A stretch of 7,276 nucleotides of DNA from an uncultured Lachnospiraceae bacterium (GCA_947175305.1 CAMWMO010000070.1:1-7276), one strand, 5' to 3'. Numbered from the stretch's first letter, positions 1-6,211 are shown. The notes: generated from the sequence alone by a model not told the origin. Translations and numbers: made by a program.

Positions 1-186
1 GTAAGTGATAAGGATCTCAAGGTTGCAGGCGATGTGGCTGGCGCGACCGTAACCTGAACTGTTACGGCTCAAGATAAGGCCCGCAAAGTCATCGTCTACA
101 AGTATAAGAGAAAAACCGGCTATCACAAGAAGAATGGCCACAGACAGCCTTACACGCAGATCAAGATTGACAAGATTAACGCGTAA
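1..186 (+). pseudogene. rplU: 3' part of rplU, large ribosomal subunit protein bL21, interrupted by an in-frame TGA
   Basis: Reading from base 1 gives the C-terminal ~60 residues of bL21, a 23S rRNA-binding protein of the 50S subunit. Recognisable pieces are VAGATVT, then [24 protein letters not shown] and the typical end IDKINA before TAA at 184–186. The 5' end lies outside the window. Codon 19 of this fragment (55–57) is TGA, in a position that is variable (Ala, Gly or similar) in relatives. A single G-to-T change from GGA would explain it. The frame is intact and well conserved on both sides, so either this is a very recent nonsense mutation or a base error in the source sequence. The identity is certain; functional status is not. 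The next gene, prp, overlaps the stop codon by one base (TAATG). Confidence 0.85.
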
Positions 187-518
187 TGACAAAGATCACC
201 ATTTATAGAACCCGGTCGGGAGAATATCAAAAGTTTATCTGTGACGGCCACTCAGGCTATGCAGAACGCGGAAACGACATTGTCTGTGCCGCGATCTCTG
301 CCTTAGTGATAAACACCGTGAACTCTCTGGAAGAGATCGTTAAAGAGCCGATACAGGTAGAGACCGACGAGGCGGCAGGCAGGATCAGTTGTTCTTTTTT
401 AAAGCAGCCCTTGCAGAAAAGCTCTGTCGTGCTCATGGATTCCCTGACACTGGGACTGAGCCGTATCGCGGCGCAGTACGGGAAAAAACACTGTAAATTG
501 ACATTTGAGGAGGTGTAA
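186..518 (+). CDS. prp: Ribosomal processing cysteine protease Prp (YsxB family)
   Basis: This 110-residue protein matches the Prp/YsxB family, which removes the N-terminal extension of bL27 in Firmicutes and related phyla. The diagnostic stretch is [18 protein letters not shown]. The catalytic pair would be His22 and Cys34, the same positions as in Staphylococcus aureus Prp, with conserved Gly21, Gly29, Asp31 and Ser38 around them. Length is normal for the family (about 105–115 aa). The ATG overlaps the rplU stop (TAATG) and no SD is visible upstream, so translation probably depends on ribosomes finishing rplU. The TGA in rplU would therefore also be expected to lower Prp synthesis (inference). 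It lies between rplU and rpmA, the standard position, and ends 4 nt before the rpmA start. Identity is secure from motif and context. Confidence 0.95.
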   Translation: MTKITIYRTRSGEYQKFICDGHSGYAERGNDIVCAAISALVINTVNSLEEIVKEPIQVETDEAAGRISCSFLKQPLQKSSVVLMDSLTLGLSRIAAQYGKKHCKLTFEEV

Positions 519-522
519 TACC

Positions 523-807
523 ATGTTAAATATGAACCTTCAATTTTTTGCACATAAGAAGGGTGTCGGTTCCACCAAGAACGGTCGTGATTCCGAGTCC
601 AAGAGATTAGGTGCAAAGAGAGCTGACGGACAGTTCGTCAAGGCAGGAAACATCTTATACAGACAGCGTGGAACCAAGATCCATCCCGGTATCAATGTGG
701 GGATCGGCGGGGATGATACATTGTTTGCTAAGGTGGACGGTGTGCTTCGTTTCGAAAGAAAAGGAAGAGACAAGAAGCAGGCTTCCGTTTATCCTGTAGA
801 GAAGTAA
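523..807 (+). CDS. rpmA: Large ribosomal subunit protein bL27 with Prp-cleavable N-terminal extension
   Basis: A 94-residue bL27, whose mature N-terminus reaches towards the peptidyl transferase centre of the 50S subunit. Recognisable segments are [20 protein letters not shown], then [20 protein letters not shown] and TKIHPG. The protein begins [14 protein letters not shown]. The NLQFF–A motif is the Prp site seen in Firmicutes, so cleavage is expected after Phe9, leaving Ala10 first. The start at 523 was chosen because AGGAGG at 508–513 sits 9 nt upstream. An upstream in-frame TTG at 505 lies on the SD and overlaps prp, and the internal ATG at 532 would shorten the extension. The SD lies inside the end of prp, so the two genes are tightly packed. 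An intrinsic terminator follows directly. Confidence 0.96.
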   Translation: MLNMNLQFFAHKKGVGSTKNGRDSESKRLGAKRADGQFVKAGNILYRQRGTKIHPGINVGIGGDDTLFAKVDGVLRFERKGRDKKQASVYPVEK

Positions 808-819
808 GAACCTTAAGAC

Positions 820-855
820 GGGCTCCGAACATTCTGATGTTTGGAGCCTTTTCTT
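820..855 (+). terminator. Intrinsic terminator after rpmA
   Basis: An 11-bp stem pairs GGCTCCGAACA (821–831) with TGTTTGGAGCC (838–848), with one G·U pair and a 6-nt loop. TTTTCTT follows at 849–855. This is a textbook Rho-independent terminator closing the rplU–prp–rpmA operon. It separates that operon from obg only ~20 nt later, so obg is either read through or has a promoter not evident here. Confidence 0.88.
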
Positions 856-877
856 ACGATTTTCGGAGAATACTATT

Positions 878-2167
878 ATGTTTGCAGACCGAGCGAAAAT
901 CTATGTAAAAAGCGGAAAAGGCGGAGACGGACATGTCTCCTTCCGCCGGGAAAAATATGTACCAAACGGCGGCCCCGACGGCGGAGACGGCGGCAATGGC
1001 GGCAGTGTCTATTTCGAGGTGGATGAAGGCTTAAATACCCTGACCGATTTCAGGCATATCCGTAAATACGCAGCCAAAAACGGGGAAGAGGGCGGCAAGA
1101 AAAACTGTGCCGGTAAAAACGGCGAGGATATTACCATCAAGGTGCCTGAGGGCACTGTCATCCGTGAGGCCGAGAGCGGTAAAGTTATCACCGATATGTC
1201 CGGAGATAACCGTCGTTTTCTCCTGCTCAAGGGCGGGCGCGGCGGCAGCGGCAACCAGCACTACGCCACCAGCACCATGCAGGCTCCCAAGTATGCGCAG
1301 CCCGGCCAGCCGGCACAGGAGCTGGAACTTCTTCTGGAGCTTAAGGTGATCGCTGATGTGGGACTGGTAGGCTTTCCCAACGTGGGAAAATCCACCTTTT
1401 TATCCAAGGTGACAAACGCAAGGCCCAAGATCGCCAACTATCACTTTACCACCTTAAATCCCAATCTGGGCGTGGTGGACGTAGAGGATGCCAAGGGCTT
1501 TGTGATTGCCGACATTCCGGGCCTTATCGAAGGAGCTTCGGAGGGCGTCGGTCTGGGTCATGAATTTCTGCGCCACATCGAGCGCACCAGACTGATCGTG
1601 CATATCGTGGACGCTGCCTCCACCGAGGGGCGTGACCCCATACAGGATATTTATGCCATCAATAAGGAACTGGCAGCCTACGATGTGAATCTTGCCAGCC
1701 GCCCCCAGATCATCGCCGCCAATAAGATCGATATGATATACGAAGGAGACGAGGATCCTGTCGCGGCGATTCGGGCGGAATTTGAACCTCAGGGGATTCC
1801 TGTCTACGCCATATCCGCCATCAGCGGTAAAGGCGTCCGGGAGCTTTTGTACGCCATCAATAATCAATTGGAGAAGCTGGGAGACAAGCCCCTTGTCTTT
1901 GAACAGGAATTTTTCCCGGAGTATCATTTTGACATTGAGAAGGAGCCTTTTACGGTGGTCTACGACGAGTCTGCCGACGAGTATGTGGTGGAAGGACCCC
2001 GCATTGAAAAAATGCTCTCCTACACTAATTTAGAGTCTGAAAAGGGCTTTAAGTTCTTCCAGGATTTTATGCGCAAGCAGGGCATTCTGGAACAGCTTGA
2101 GGCGCTTGGCATCGAGGAGGGCAGTACCGTCAGGATGTACGGATTGTCTTTTGATTACTACAAATAA
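878..2167 (+). CDS. obg: GTPase Obg/CgtA, ribosome-assembly GTPase
   Basis: A 429-residue Obg protein with all three domains. The glycine-rich N-terminal Obg fold spans about residues 2–158 (GKGGDGHVSFRREK, GGPDGGDGGNGG, GGRGGSGN). The G domain spans about 159–330, with G1 GFPNVGKST at 165–173, the G2 FTTLNPNLG at 190–198, G3 DIPGLIEGA at 212–220, G4 NKID at 282–285 and G5 SAISGKG at 313–319. A C-terminal OCT domain (about 355–425) is characteristic of Firmicutes Obg. Obg proteins bind GTP/GDP and act in late 50S assembly and stress signalling; the product is cytoplasmic and ribosome-associated. SD GGAG at 865–868 lies 9 nt before the ATG. No key residue is missing. It follows the rpmA terminator, and a palindromic element lies between it and yhbY. 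Confidence 0.98.
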   Translation: MFADRAKIYVKSGKGGDGHVSFRREKYVPNGGPDGGDGGNGGSVYFEVDEGLNTLTDFRHIRKYAAKNGEEGGKKNCAGKNGEDITIKVPEGTVIREAESGKVITDMSGDNRRFLLLKGGRGGSGNQHYATSTMQAPKYAQPGQPAQELELLLELKVIADVGLVGFPNVGKSTFLSKVTNARPKIANYHFTTLNPNLGVVDVEDAKGFVIADIPGLIEGASEGVGLGHEFLRHIERTRLIVHIVDAASTEGRDPIQDIYAINKELAAYDVNLASRPQIIAANKIDMIYEGDEDPVAAIRAEFEPQGIPVYAISAISGKGVRELLYAINNQLEKLGDKPLVFEQEFFPEYHFDIEKEPFTVVYDESADEYVVEGPRIEKMLSYTNLESEKGFKFFQDFMRKQGILEQLEALGIEEGSTVRMYGLSFDYYK

Positions 2168-2174
2168 ATCTATA

Positions 2175-2296
2175 TAAACTGACAATCCAACGCAGACCCG
2201 CTTGCGCTTCGTTCCAGCCGTAACAGCGCTAAACTCGAAAAGACCTCGTTAAGCGCTGACGGCTTCCAAGAGTCTGCTTATGGATATGTCAGTTTA
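2175..2296. repeat. 122-bp palindromic intergenic element between obg and yhbY
   Basis: The element folds back on itself over almost its whole length. TAAACTGACAATCCA (2175–2189) pairs with 2281–2296 (one bulged base), GCAGAC (2192–2197) with GTCTGC (2272–2277), AGCCGT (2216–2221) with ACGGCT (2259–2264), and CAGCGCT (2224–2230) with AGCGCTG (2252–2258). The loop is about 20 nt (2231–2251). The left arm has an unpaired stretch at 2198–2215. No U-tract follows either end, so it does not look like an ordinary terminator. The nested, near-symmetric arms resemble small non-autonomous palindromic repeats or MITE-like units of bacterial intergenic DNA. Whether other copies exist cannot be judged from one window. 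Confidence 0.7.
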
Positions 2297-2325
2297 CACA
2301 ATTATGATATGATTAAGGAGACCAT

Positions 2326-2625
2326 ATGGAATTAACGAGTAAACAGAGAGCCTACCTAAAAAGTCTGGCAAACAGTCTGGATCCTATCTTTCAGGTGGGA
2401 AAATCCAGTCTGACACCGGAATTTACCGAATCTGTAGGCGATGCTTTCAATACCAGAGAGCTTCTTAAGATCGCTGTTTTAAAAAACTGTGCGGATGATC
2501 CGCGTGAGATCGCGCAGGCAGTGGCAGAGCGCACCCATTCTCAGGTGGTACAAGTGATCGGCAAAAAGATCATCCTCTATAAGCCCGACAAAAAGAATCC
2601 TAAGATCGTACTGCCAAAGGCATAG
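2326..2625 (+). CDS. yhbY: YhbY-family ribosome assembly RNA-binding protein (CRM domain)
   Basis: A 99-residue single CRM (CRS1–YhbY) domain protein. It opens with the family signature LTSKQRAYLKSLANSLDPIF and continues QVGKSSLTPEF, RELLKIAVLKNC, the HSQVVQVIGKKIILYK strand and a basic tail. YhbY binds pre-50S particles and is thought to assist 23S rRNA assembly. SD AAGGAG at 2315–2320 precedes the ATG by 5 nt. It heads a yhbY–nadD–yqeK–rsfS cluster like Bacillus subtilis yqeI–nadD–yqeK–yqeL. The loop that is GxxG in most CRM domains reads GKSS here (residues 25–28), so the second Gly is Ser. A weak promoter candidate lies across the obg stop codon (TTGATT at 2151–2156, TATAAA at 2173–2178, 16-nt spacer), but I would not rely on it. 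Confidence 0.93.
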   Translation: MELTSKQRAYLKSLANSLDPIFQVGKSSLTPEFTESVGDAFNTRELLKIAVLKNCADDPREIAQAVAERTHSQVVQVIGKKIILYKPDKKNPKIVLPKA

Positions 2626-2637
2626 AGGAGTGTGCAG

Positions 2638-3261
2638 ATGAAACGGATCGGCATCATGGGCGGCACCTTTAATCCCATTCACAATGGTCATCTGGCCATT
2701 GCAGAAAGAGCGAGAGAGCAGTTTTTGTTAGAAAAGGTATTGTTTATCCCCAGCGGCGTCCCATACATGAAGGATCTGCAGGCCGTTCTCCCGGTCTCTG
2801 TCCGATGTGAGATGACAGCCGCAGCCATCGCAGGAAAGCCTTATTTTGAGTTGTCTGATATAGAGTCTTCGGATGCTGTGCAGGGAAAAAACACGTACAC
2901 CTATGAAACGCTGCAAAAGCTGAAGACCGCTGATTCTGAAGCTACTTATTATTTCATTCTGGGCGCCGACAGCCTGTATGATATGGAGCACTGGAAAAAA
3001 CCCGACTTGATCTTTCAATATTGTACGGTTCTGGCGGCTGTGCGGGGCAAGGAAAAAGAAGACTCACTGCATAAGAAGCTTGCCGGGCAGATACAGTATT
3101 TACAGGAAAAATATCACGCCTCCATTGCCATGCTTAAGATAGAGGGTATGGAGCTTTCCTCCACTCAGATCAGAAAATGTGTCAAGGAAGGAAAATCCAT
3201 TCAGAACATGGTGCCGGAATCGGTTGCTGCTTATATTCAAAAGCACCATCTCTATGAATGA
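2638..3261 (+). CDS. nadD: Nicotinate-nucleotide adenylyltransferase NadD
   Basis: A 207-residue NadD, which transfers AMP from ATP to nicotinate mononucleotide to give deamido-NAD, a late step of NAD synthesis. The nucleotidyltransferase signature MGGTFNPIHNGH is at residues 7–18 and contains the HxGH catalytic motif (His15–His18). FILGADSLYDMEHWKKPDLI (about 107–126) matches the NadD substrate-pocket segment, and SSTQIR at 174–179 is the ISSTxIR phosphate-binding motif. The ATG at 2638 was chosen over a GTG at 2632 because SD AGAGGAG (2624–2630), overlapping the yhbY stop, is 7 nt from the ATG and only 1 nt from the GTG. Length is normal for the family. It is translated just after yhbY with 12 nt between them. 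Confidence 0.97.
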   Translation: MKRIGIMGGTFNPIHNGHLAIAERAREQFLLEKVLFIPSGVPYMKDLQAVLPVSVRCEMTAAAIAGKPYFELSDIESSDAVQGKNTYTYETLQKLKTADSEATYYFILGADSLYDMEHWKKPDLIFQYCTVLAAVRGKEKEDSLHKKLAGQIQYLQEKYHASIAMLKIEGMELSSTQIRKCVKEGKSIQNMVPESVAAYIQKHHLYE

Positions 3262-3292
3262 TCGTAATACCAGATAGAAAGGATTTTGCGCC

Positions 3293-3880
3293 ATGAGTCC
3301 AAAACGTAATCTAACAGAAACGGAAAAGCTTCGTCAGGCGATGGAAAAAGAATTGTCCTCCGGACGTTATATTCATACCCTTGGTGTTGCTTACACGGCT
3401 TCCTGTCTGGCGATGGCACATGAAGAAGATATGGAAAATGCCATGATTGCCGGGCTTTTACATGACTGTGCCAAAGGCATGCACGGTTCCGAACAGGTGG
3501 CGATCTGTGAGAAAGCCCGTATCCATATGTCCGCGGTGGAGCGCAGCAATCCCTCCGCACTCCTGCACGCAAAAGTGGGCGCCTATCTGGCAGAACATAA
3601 ATACGGCGTGACACAGCCCGACATAATAAACGCCATTCGTTATCATACCACAGGACGGCCGGATATGAGCAAGCTGGAGAAGATCGTATATATAGCGGAT
3701 TACATCGAGCCCGGCAGAAAACCTCTTGCCGATATGGATATGATCCGGCGGATCGCCTTTCAGGATCTTGACTGGACCTTGGAAAAAATACTGGCAAACA
3801 CCCTCGCCTATCTGCAGACAACAGACGGTCAGATAGACGATATGACTGCCAAAACCTATCAATATTATAAAAGAGTATAG
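3293..3880 (+). CDS. yqeK: HD-domain symmetrical Ap4A hydrolase (YqeK family)
   Basis: A 195-residue HD-superfamily protein of the YqeK family, which cleaves diadenosine tetraphosphate symmetrically to two ADP (shown for Firmicutes members). Metal-ligand motifs are in order: His28 in YIHTLGV, the HD pair His57–Asp58 in AGLLHDCAKG, His92 in LLHAKVGAYLA, His118 in IRYHTTG and Asp136 in IVYIADYIEP. The position between nadD and rsfS is the classic one. AAAGG at 3278–3282 gives an SD 10 nt before the ATG. The gap after nadD is 31 nt with no terminator, so co-transcription is likely. The opposite strand is open for a long stretch here (3252–3935), but it has no recognisable protein and no SD, and I treat it as a shadow. 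Confidence 0.95.
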   Translation: MSPKRNLTETEKLRQAMEKELSSGRYIHTLGVAYTASCLAMAHEEDMENAMIAGLLHDCAKGMHGSEQVAICEKARIHMSAVERSNPSALLHAKVGAYLAEHKYGVTQPDIINAIRYHTTGRPDMSKLEKIVYIADYIEPGRKPLADMDMIRRIAFQDLDWTLEKILANTLAYLQTTDGQIDDMTAKTYQYYKRV

Positions 3881-3913
3881 AAATCAAGAAAGAAAGGTAT
3901 GGTTGACACTCGT

Positions 3914-4270
3914 ATGAACACAAAGGAAATTGCACTTTTAGCCATAGATGCGCTGGAGGATAAAAAGGCGGAGGATATCCGCATCATTGATATCAGCGAA
4001 ATATCTACTATTGCAGACTACTTTATCATCGCAGACGGCAGCAACAAGAGTCAGATCCAGGCCATGGCTGACAATGTCTTCGAGCGCCTGGGAAGAGCAG
4101 GCGTGACTGTCAGACAGATAGAAGGCTATCAGAACGCAAACTGGATCCTGATGGATTTTCAAGACATCATTATCCACATCTTCGACCGGGAAAACCGCCT
4201 GTTCTATGATCTGGAGCGGATCTGGCGGGACGGGGTTCTTATCGAAAAAGAGGCCTTAAAAACCGTTTGA
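3914..4270 (+). CDS. rsfS: Ribosomal silencing factor RsfS
   Basis: A 118-residue RsfS (DUF143/YbeB/Iojap family). It binds uL14 on the 50S subunit and blocks 30S joining, reducing translation under starvation. Family marks are LEDKKAEDIRIIDIS (14–28), ADYFIIADGSNKSQIQAM (34–51) and the W-x-LMDFQDIIIHIF core (77–90), ending with the usual FYDLERIW segment. The start is uncertain. ATG 3914 gives the usual family N-terminus (MNTKEIALLA), but the GAAAGG SD (3892–3897) is 16 nt away. ATG 3899 adds five residues (MVDTR) but sits only 1 nt after that SD. It is the last gene of the cluster; its TGA stop overlaps the -35 of the next promoter. Confidence 0.95.
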   Translation: MNTKEIALLAIDALEDKKAEDIRIIDISEISTIADYFIIADGSNKSQIQAMADNVFERLGRAGVTVRQIEGYQNANWILMDFQDIIIHIFDRENRLFYDLERIWRDGVLIEKEALKTV

Positions 4271-4296
4271 CTTTTCGGATATTTTTGTGATAAAAT
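4267..4296 (+). promoter_or_regulatory. Sigma-A-type promoter with extended -10 for the DUF2798-like gene
   Basis: TTGACT at 4267–4272 and TAAAAT at 4291–4296 are separated by 18 nt, and TG at 4288–4289 gives an extended -10 (TGATAAAAT). Transcription would begin near 4303, leaving a leader of about 150 nt. The -35 overlaps the rsfS stop codon. The A/T-rich tract after the -10 fits initiation here. Called from sequence only. Confidence 0.7.
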
Positions 4297-4333
4297 TTTT
4301 TTCGGACAAAATAAATAAACGACATACATGATG

Positions 4334-4446
4334 ACACAGGTAGTGCTTTGCACGTAAAGCTGATTACAGAACATGGTTTTAGGTTACGATCAGTTTACCA
4401 CGGGAAGCCTGCCTGTGTTTTTGTATGTCTATAAAAGAAGAGGAGG
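4334..4446 (+). promoter_or_regulatory. Candidate structured leader RNA (possible riboswitch) upstream of the DUF2798-like gene
   Basis: A closing helix pairs ACACAGGTAG (4334–4343) with CTGCCTGTGT (4409–4418): 10 bp with one G·U. Inside it, GTAAA-G-CTGAT (4354–4364) can pair with ATCAGTTTAC (4389–4398), one base bulged. Alternatively GCTTT (4345–4349) pairs with AAAGC (4356–4360) as a small hairpin that excludes the base of that helix. The 3' strand of the closing helix is followed by TTTTT (4418–4422). It also includes CCTGCCT (4408–4414), which could pair with the SD AGGAGG (4441–4446) with one bulged base. Mutually exclusive helices tied to the SD are typical of a switch. I do not match it to a riboswitch class I know. 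Confidence 0.5.
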
Positions 4447-4456
4447 ATATTATTTT

Positions 4457-5014
4457 ATGCCTACAAATCAGTTTCAGAGGATGGTGTTTGCCTTCCTGAC
4501 CGTTCTGGTAACGGTTCATGCATATGTGTTTTACAGCCTTTATGTCGTCAATGGTTCTGTCTTAATGGAGATCACAGGCGCCGATTCTGTTATCCATGCC
4601 ATCAATGCACAGGGCGGTGTGTCCATGTTTGGAAAAATGTTACCTATCTGGGCAATCATTCTGATCGAATTTATCTTTGCCTACGTTCTGGAATGTGTGA
4701 TGGGCAGTCCCTTATCGTTCAAACTGGCATGTCAGAATTTTGAACTAGGAAAAACTCATCCCGTCATTTTTGAAAGCGCGATCATCTGTGCTACAGTGGG
4801 ATTGATGTGTCCGGCCATGAGCTTTCTGGCTGCATGGTTCTATTATCCCTATTATGCAGGGTTTAACCTGTTTACACTGTTAGCAAACTGGCTGAAGCTG
4901 GTATGCTATAATTTTCCATTTGCATTTTTTACCCAGCTGTTCTTTATTCAGCCACTGATCAGAACAATCTTTAAGCTGTTGTTTCGTAAAAACAGTAAGG
5001 CGACAGAGCAGTGA
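4457..5014 (+). CDS. Small four-helix membrane protein, DUF2798-like
   Basis: A 185-residue very hydrophobic protein with four predicted membrane segments at about 8–30, 62–83, 106–130 and 138–168, and a short basic C-terminal tail (FRKNSKATEQ). Start MPTNQFQRMVFAFLTVL and end NFPFAFFTQLFFIQPLIRTI resemble DUF2798 proteins of Clostridia (from memory, not searched). The two halves look like a diverged repeat of a two-helix unit: GSPLSFKLA after helix 2 parallels IQPLIRTIF after helix 4. No catalytic motif is visible and the function is unknown; a small transporter or membrane accessory role is possible. ATG 4457 was chosen because AAGAGGAGG (4438–4446) is 10 nt upstream. An in-frame ATG at 4373 lies inside the folded leader and has no SD. 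The gene has its own promoter and a hairpin follows it. Confidence 0.8.
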   Translation: MPTNQFQRMVFAFLTVLVTVHAYVFYSLYVVNGSVLMEITGADSVIHAINAQGGVSMFGKMLPIWAIILIEFIFAYVLECVMGSPLSFKLACQNFELGKTHPVIFESAIICATVGLMCPAMSFLAAWFYYPYYAGFNLFTLLANWLKLVCYNFPFAFFTQLFFIQPLIRTIFKLLFRKNSKATEQ

Positions 5015-5054
5015 TCTAAGTCTGTGTATTGACAATGGAAGAGCAGCGAAACAG

Positions 5055-5088
5055 ACAGGACCGGCGAAGAAATCTTCGCCGATCCTGT
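5055..5088. terminator. Probable bidirectional terminator hairpin between convergent membrane-protein genes
   Basis: ACAGGACCGGCGAAGA (5055–5070) pairs with TCTTCGCCGATCCTGT (5073–5088), with a single mismatch (C·A) and a tight apical loop. The stem is GC-rich and symmetric and sits between genes ending at 5014 (+) and 5099 (−). T-rich runs on both sides are weak (TTTGTCT on the plus side, CTGTTTC on the minus side), so efficiency is uncertain. Confidence 0.6.
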
Positions 5089-5098
5089 ACAAGTTTGT

Positions 5099-5320
5099 CT
5101 ATGCTTTGTGCGATTCTGCTGTGCCGCCTGTATACATATAGAACGTAATGATATACAGACCGGCGATGCCCACCAGGGCGTAGATAATTCTGGAAAACCA
5201 TGACATATTACCAAATATAAATGCCACAAGGTCAAAGCTGAAAAGTCCGATTAACCCCCAGTTGACAGCACCGATAATGGCAATCGTCAGGGCAAGACAA
5301 TCTAAAGCTCTGTTTTTCAT
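5099..5320 (-). CDS. DUF378-family small membrane protein
   Basis: A 73-residue protein on the minus strand with two membrane helices. It carries the DUF378 signature AIIGAVNWGLIGLFSFDLVA (about residues 14–33), including the conserved N-W-G-L and FDLV elements. A second helix follows, YALVGIAGLYIITFYMY, and the tail is short and polar. DUF378 proteins are widespread and of unknown function. Start MKNRALDC at 5320 was chosen because a G-rich SD (AAGGGGGAAG on the minus strand, plus 5326–5335) lies 5 nt upstream of the ATG. An upstream in-frame ATG at 5347 would add MKLAKGEEN but has no usable SD. A TTGACA (minus strand, plus 5416–5421) lies upstream without a good -10 at proper spacing, so no promoter is called. 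It is convergent with the DUF2798-like gene. Confidence 0.85.
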   Translation of the reverse strand: MKNRALDCLALTIAIIGAVNWGLIGLFSFDLVAFIFGNMSWFSRIIYALVGIAGLYIITFYMYTGGTAESHKA

Positions 5321-5484
5321 GTTTTCTTCCCCCTTCGCAAGCTTCATACCCCATATTCCAATGAAAAATATATCCTATAGCCATGATGATATGATCACGC
5401 TATCTGAATCGTAACTGTCAAAAGCCGGACAATTACGATCACTATGTATTATGCCTGAAAAAAGAGGGTCTATGCTGGAAAATT

Positions 5485-6105
5485 TTAATGTTTATAAAGA
5501 CGAAATACGCCGAATACCGTACCCAAAATCTGACAATCCTGCACGATGATCGGATCCATAGAATCATTCTCCGGCTGGAGACGCACATGACCATCTTCCT
5601 TATAGAAAGTCTTGACAGTGGCGGAATCGTCAATCAACGCTACTACAGTATCTCCGTTATTGGCTGTCTGGCAGCTTTTTACAAAAATTTGATCGCCGCT
5701 GTAGATCCCCACATTGATCATAGAATCTCCCTTTACCTTCAGTACAAAAGACTCGCCGTTCGGTACCATATCCGCCGGGACAGGGAAGTAACTCTCGATA
5801 TTCTGCTCTGCAAGGATCGGCTGTCCGGCCGCCACCTGTCCGATTACCGGCAAAGAAACCATCTCCGTGCGTACCATCTGAAAATTATCATCACAAATCT
5901 CAATCGCGCGGGGCTTCGTGGGATCACGTCTTATATAGCCGTTCTTCTCCAAAGTCTCCAGATGAGAGTGGACAGAAGAAGTTGATTTCAGATTGACCGC
6001 CTCACAGATTTCCCGGACCGCCGGCGGATAACCTCTTTTTAAGATCTCATCCTTAATATAATCCAAAATTTGCTGCTGCTTTACAGTGATCTTTCCCTGA
6101 GCCAT
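5485..6105 (-). CDS. lexA: LexA repressor, SOS regulator
   Basis: A 206-residue LexA. The winged helix-turn-helix DNA-binding domain covers about 1–70 ([55 protein letters not shown]). The self-cleavage site VAAG places the scissile bond at Ala93–Gly94. The C-terminal S24 peptidase domain carries Ser128 in GDSM and Lys165 in TVKTFYK, the catalytic dyad. RecA filaments on ssDNA trigger autocleavage, which derepresses SOS genes. ATG 6105 was chosen because it gives the usual MAQGKIT-type N-terminus and has AGGGG about 8 nt upstream on the minus strand; the open frame continues upstream but is not LexA-like. The gene diverges from a yneA-like gene, the B. subtilis arrangement. Confidence 0.97.
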   Translation of the reverse strand: MAQGKITVKQQQILDYIKDEILKRGYPPAVREICEAVNLKSTSSVHSHLETLEKNGYIRRDPTKPRAIEICDDNFQMVRTEMVSLPVIGQVAAGQPILAEQNIESYFPVPADMVPNGESFVLKVKGDSMINVGIYSGDQIFVKSCQTANNGDTVVALIDDSATVKTFYKEDGHVRLQPENDSMDPIIVQDCQILGTVFGVFRLYKH

Positions 6106-6172
6106 ATGCAAAACCCCTATCCTTTCTAACGGCTTTAAATCCGCTATGTGCATTTCACGGTTTGTTTTCTTT

Positions 6173-6201
6173 ATCATAGCATAGCATTCCTCAAAAAGCA
6201 A
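6173..6201 (-). promoter_or_regulatory. Probable lexA promoter
   Basis: On the minus strand, TTGCTT (plus 6196–6201) and TATGAT (plus 6173–6178) are separated by 17 nt. TGC directly before the -10 makes it an extended -10. Transcription would run into lexA with a leader of about 60 nt. A weak LexA-like site (6212–6225) lies 10 bp upstream of the -35. Confidence 0.55.
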
Positions 6202-6211
6202 ACATATATTC

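Noticed and set aside
47..67. A perfect 7-bp hairpin (CCGTAAC / GTTACGG) whose loop contains the rplU TGA, suggesting selenocysteine or readthrough recoding.
   Set aside because: bL21 is not a selenoprotein. A bacterial SECIS hairpin lies just downstream of the UGA rather than enclosing it in a 7-nt loop. The symmetry follows from neighbouring Val-Thr codons. A nonsense change or base error is simpler.
1454..1927. A 157-codon minus-strand open frame inside obg.
   Set aside because: It lies antisense to the Obg G domain and is explained by that gene's codon bias; no promoter, SD or recognisable protein.
3252..3935. A 227-codon open frame on the minus strand across yqeK.
   Set aside because: It is antisense to a convincing HD-domain gene, its translation has no recognisable domain and an odd, Arg-, Ser- and Cys-rich composition, and no SD precedes it.
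4373..4456. Possible N-terminal extension of the DUF2798-like protein starting at ATG 4373.
   Set aside because: This ATG lies in the middle of the predicted leader fold without an SD, while ATG 4457 has a strong SD at the right distance and gives a natural membrane-protein start.
5348..5484. Search for a promoter of the DUF378 gene or a terminator of lexA in this gap.
   Set aside because: A TTGACA is present on the minus strand (plus 5416–5421), but the best -10 (TATCAT, plus 5386–5391) is 24 nt away, too far. No convincing hairpin with a T-run was found.
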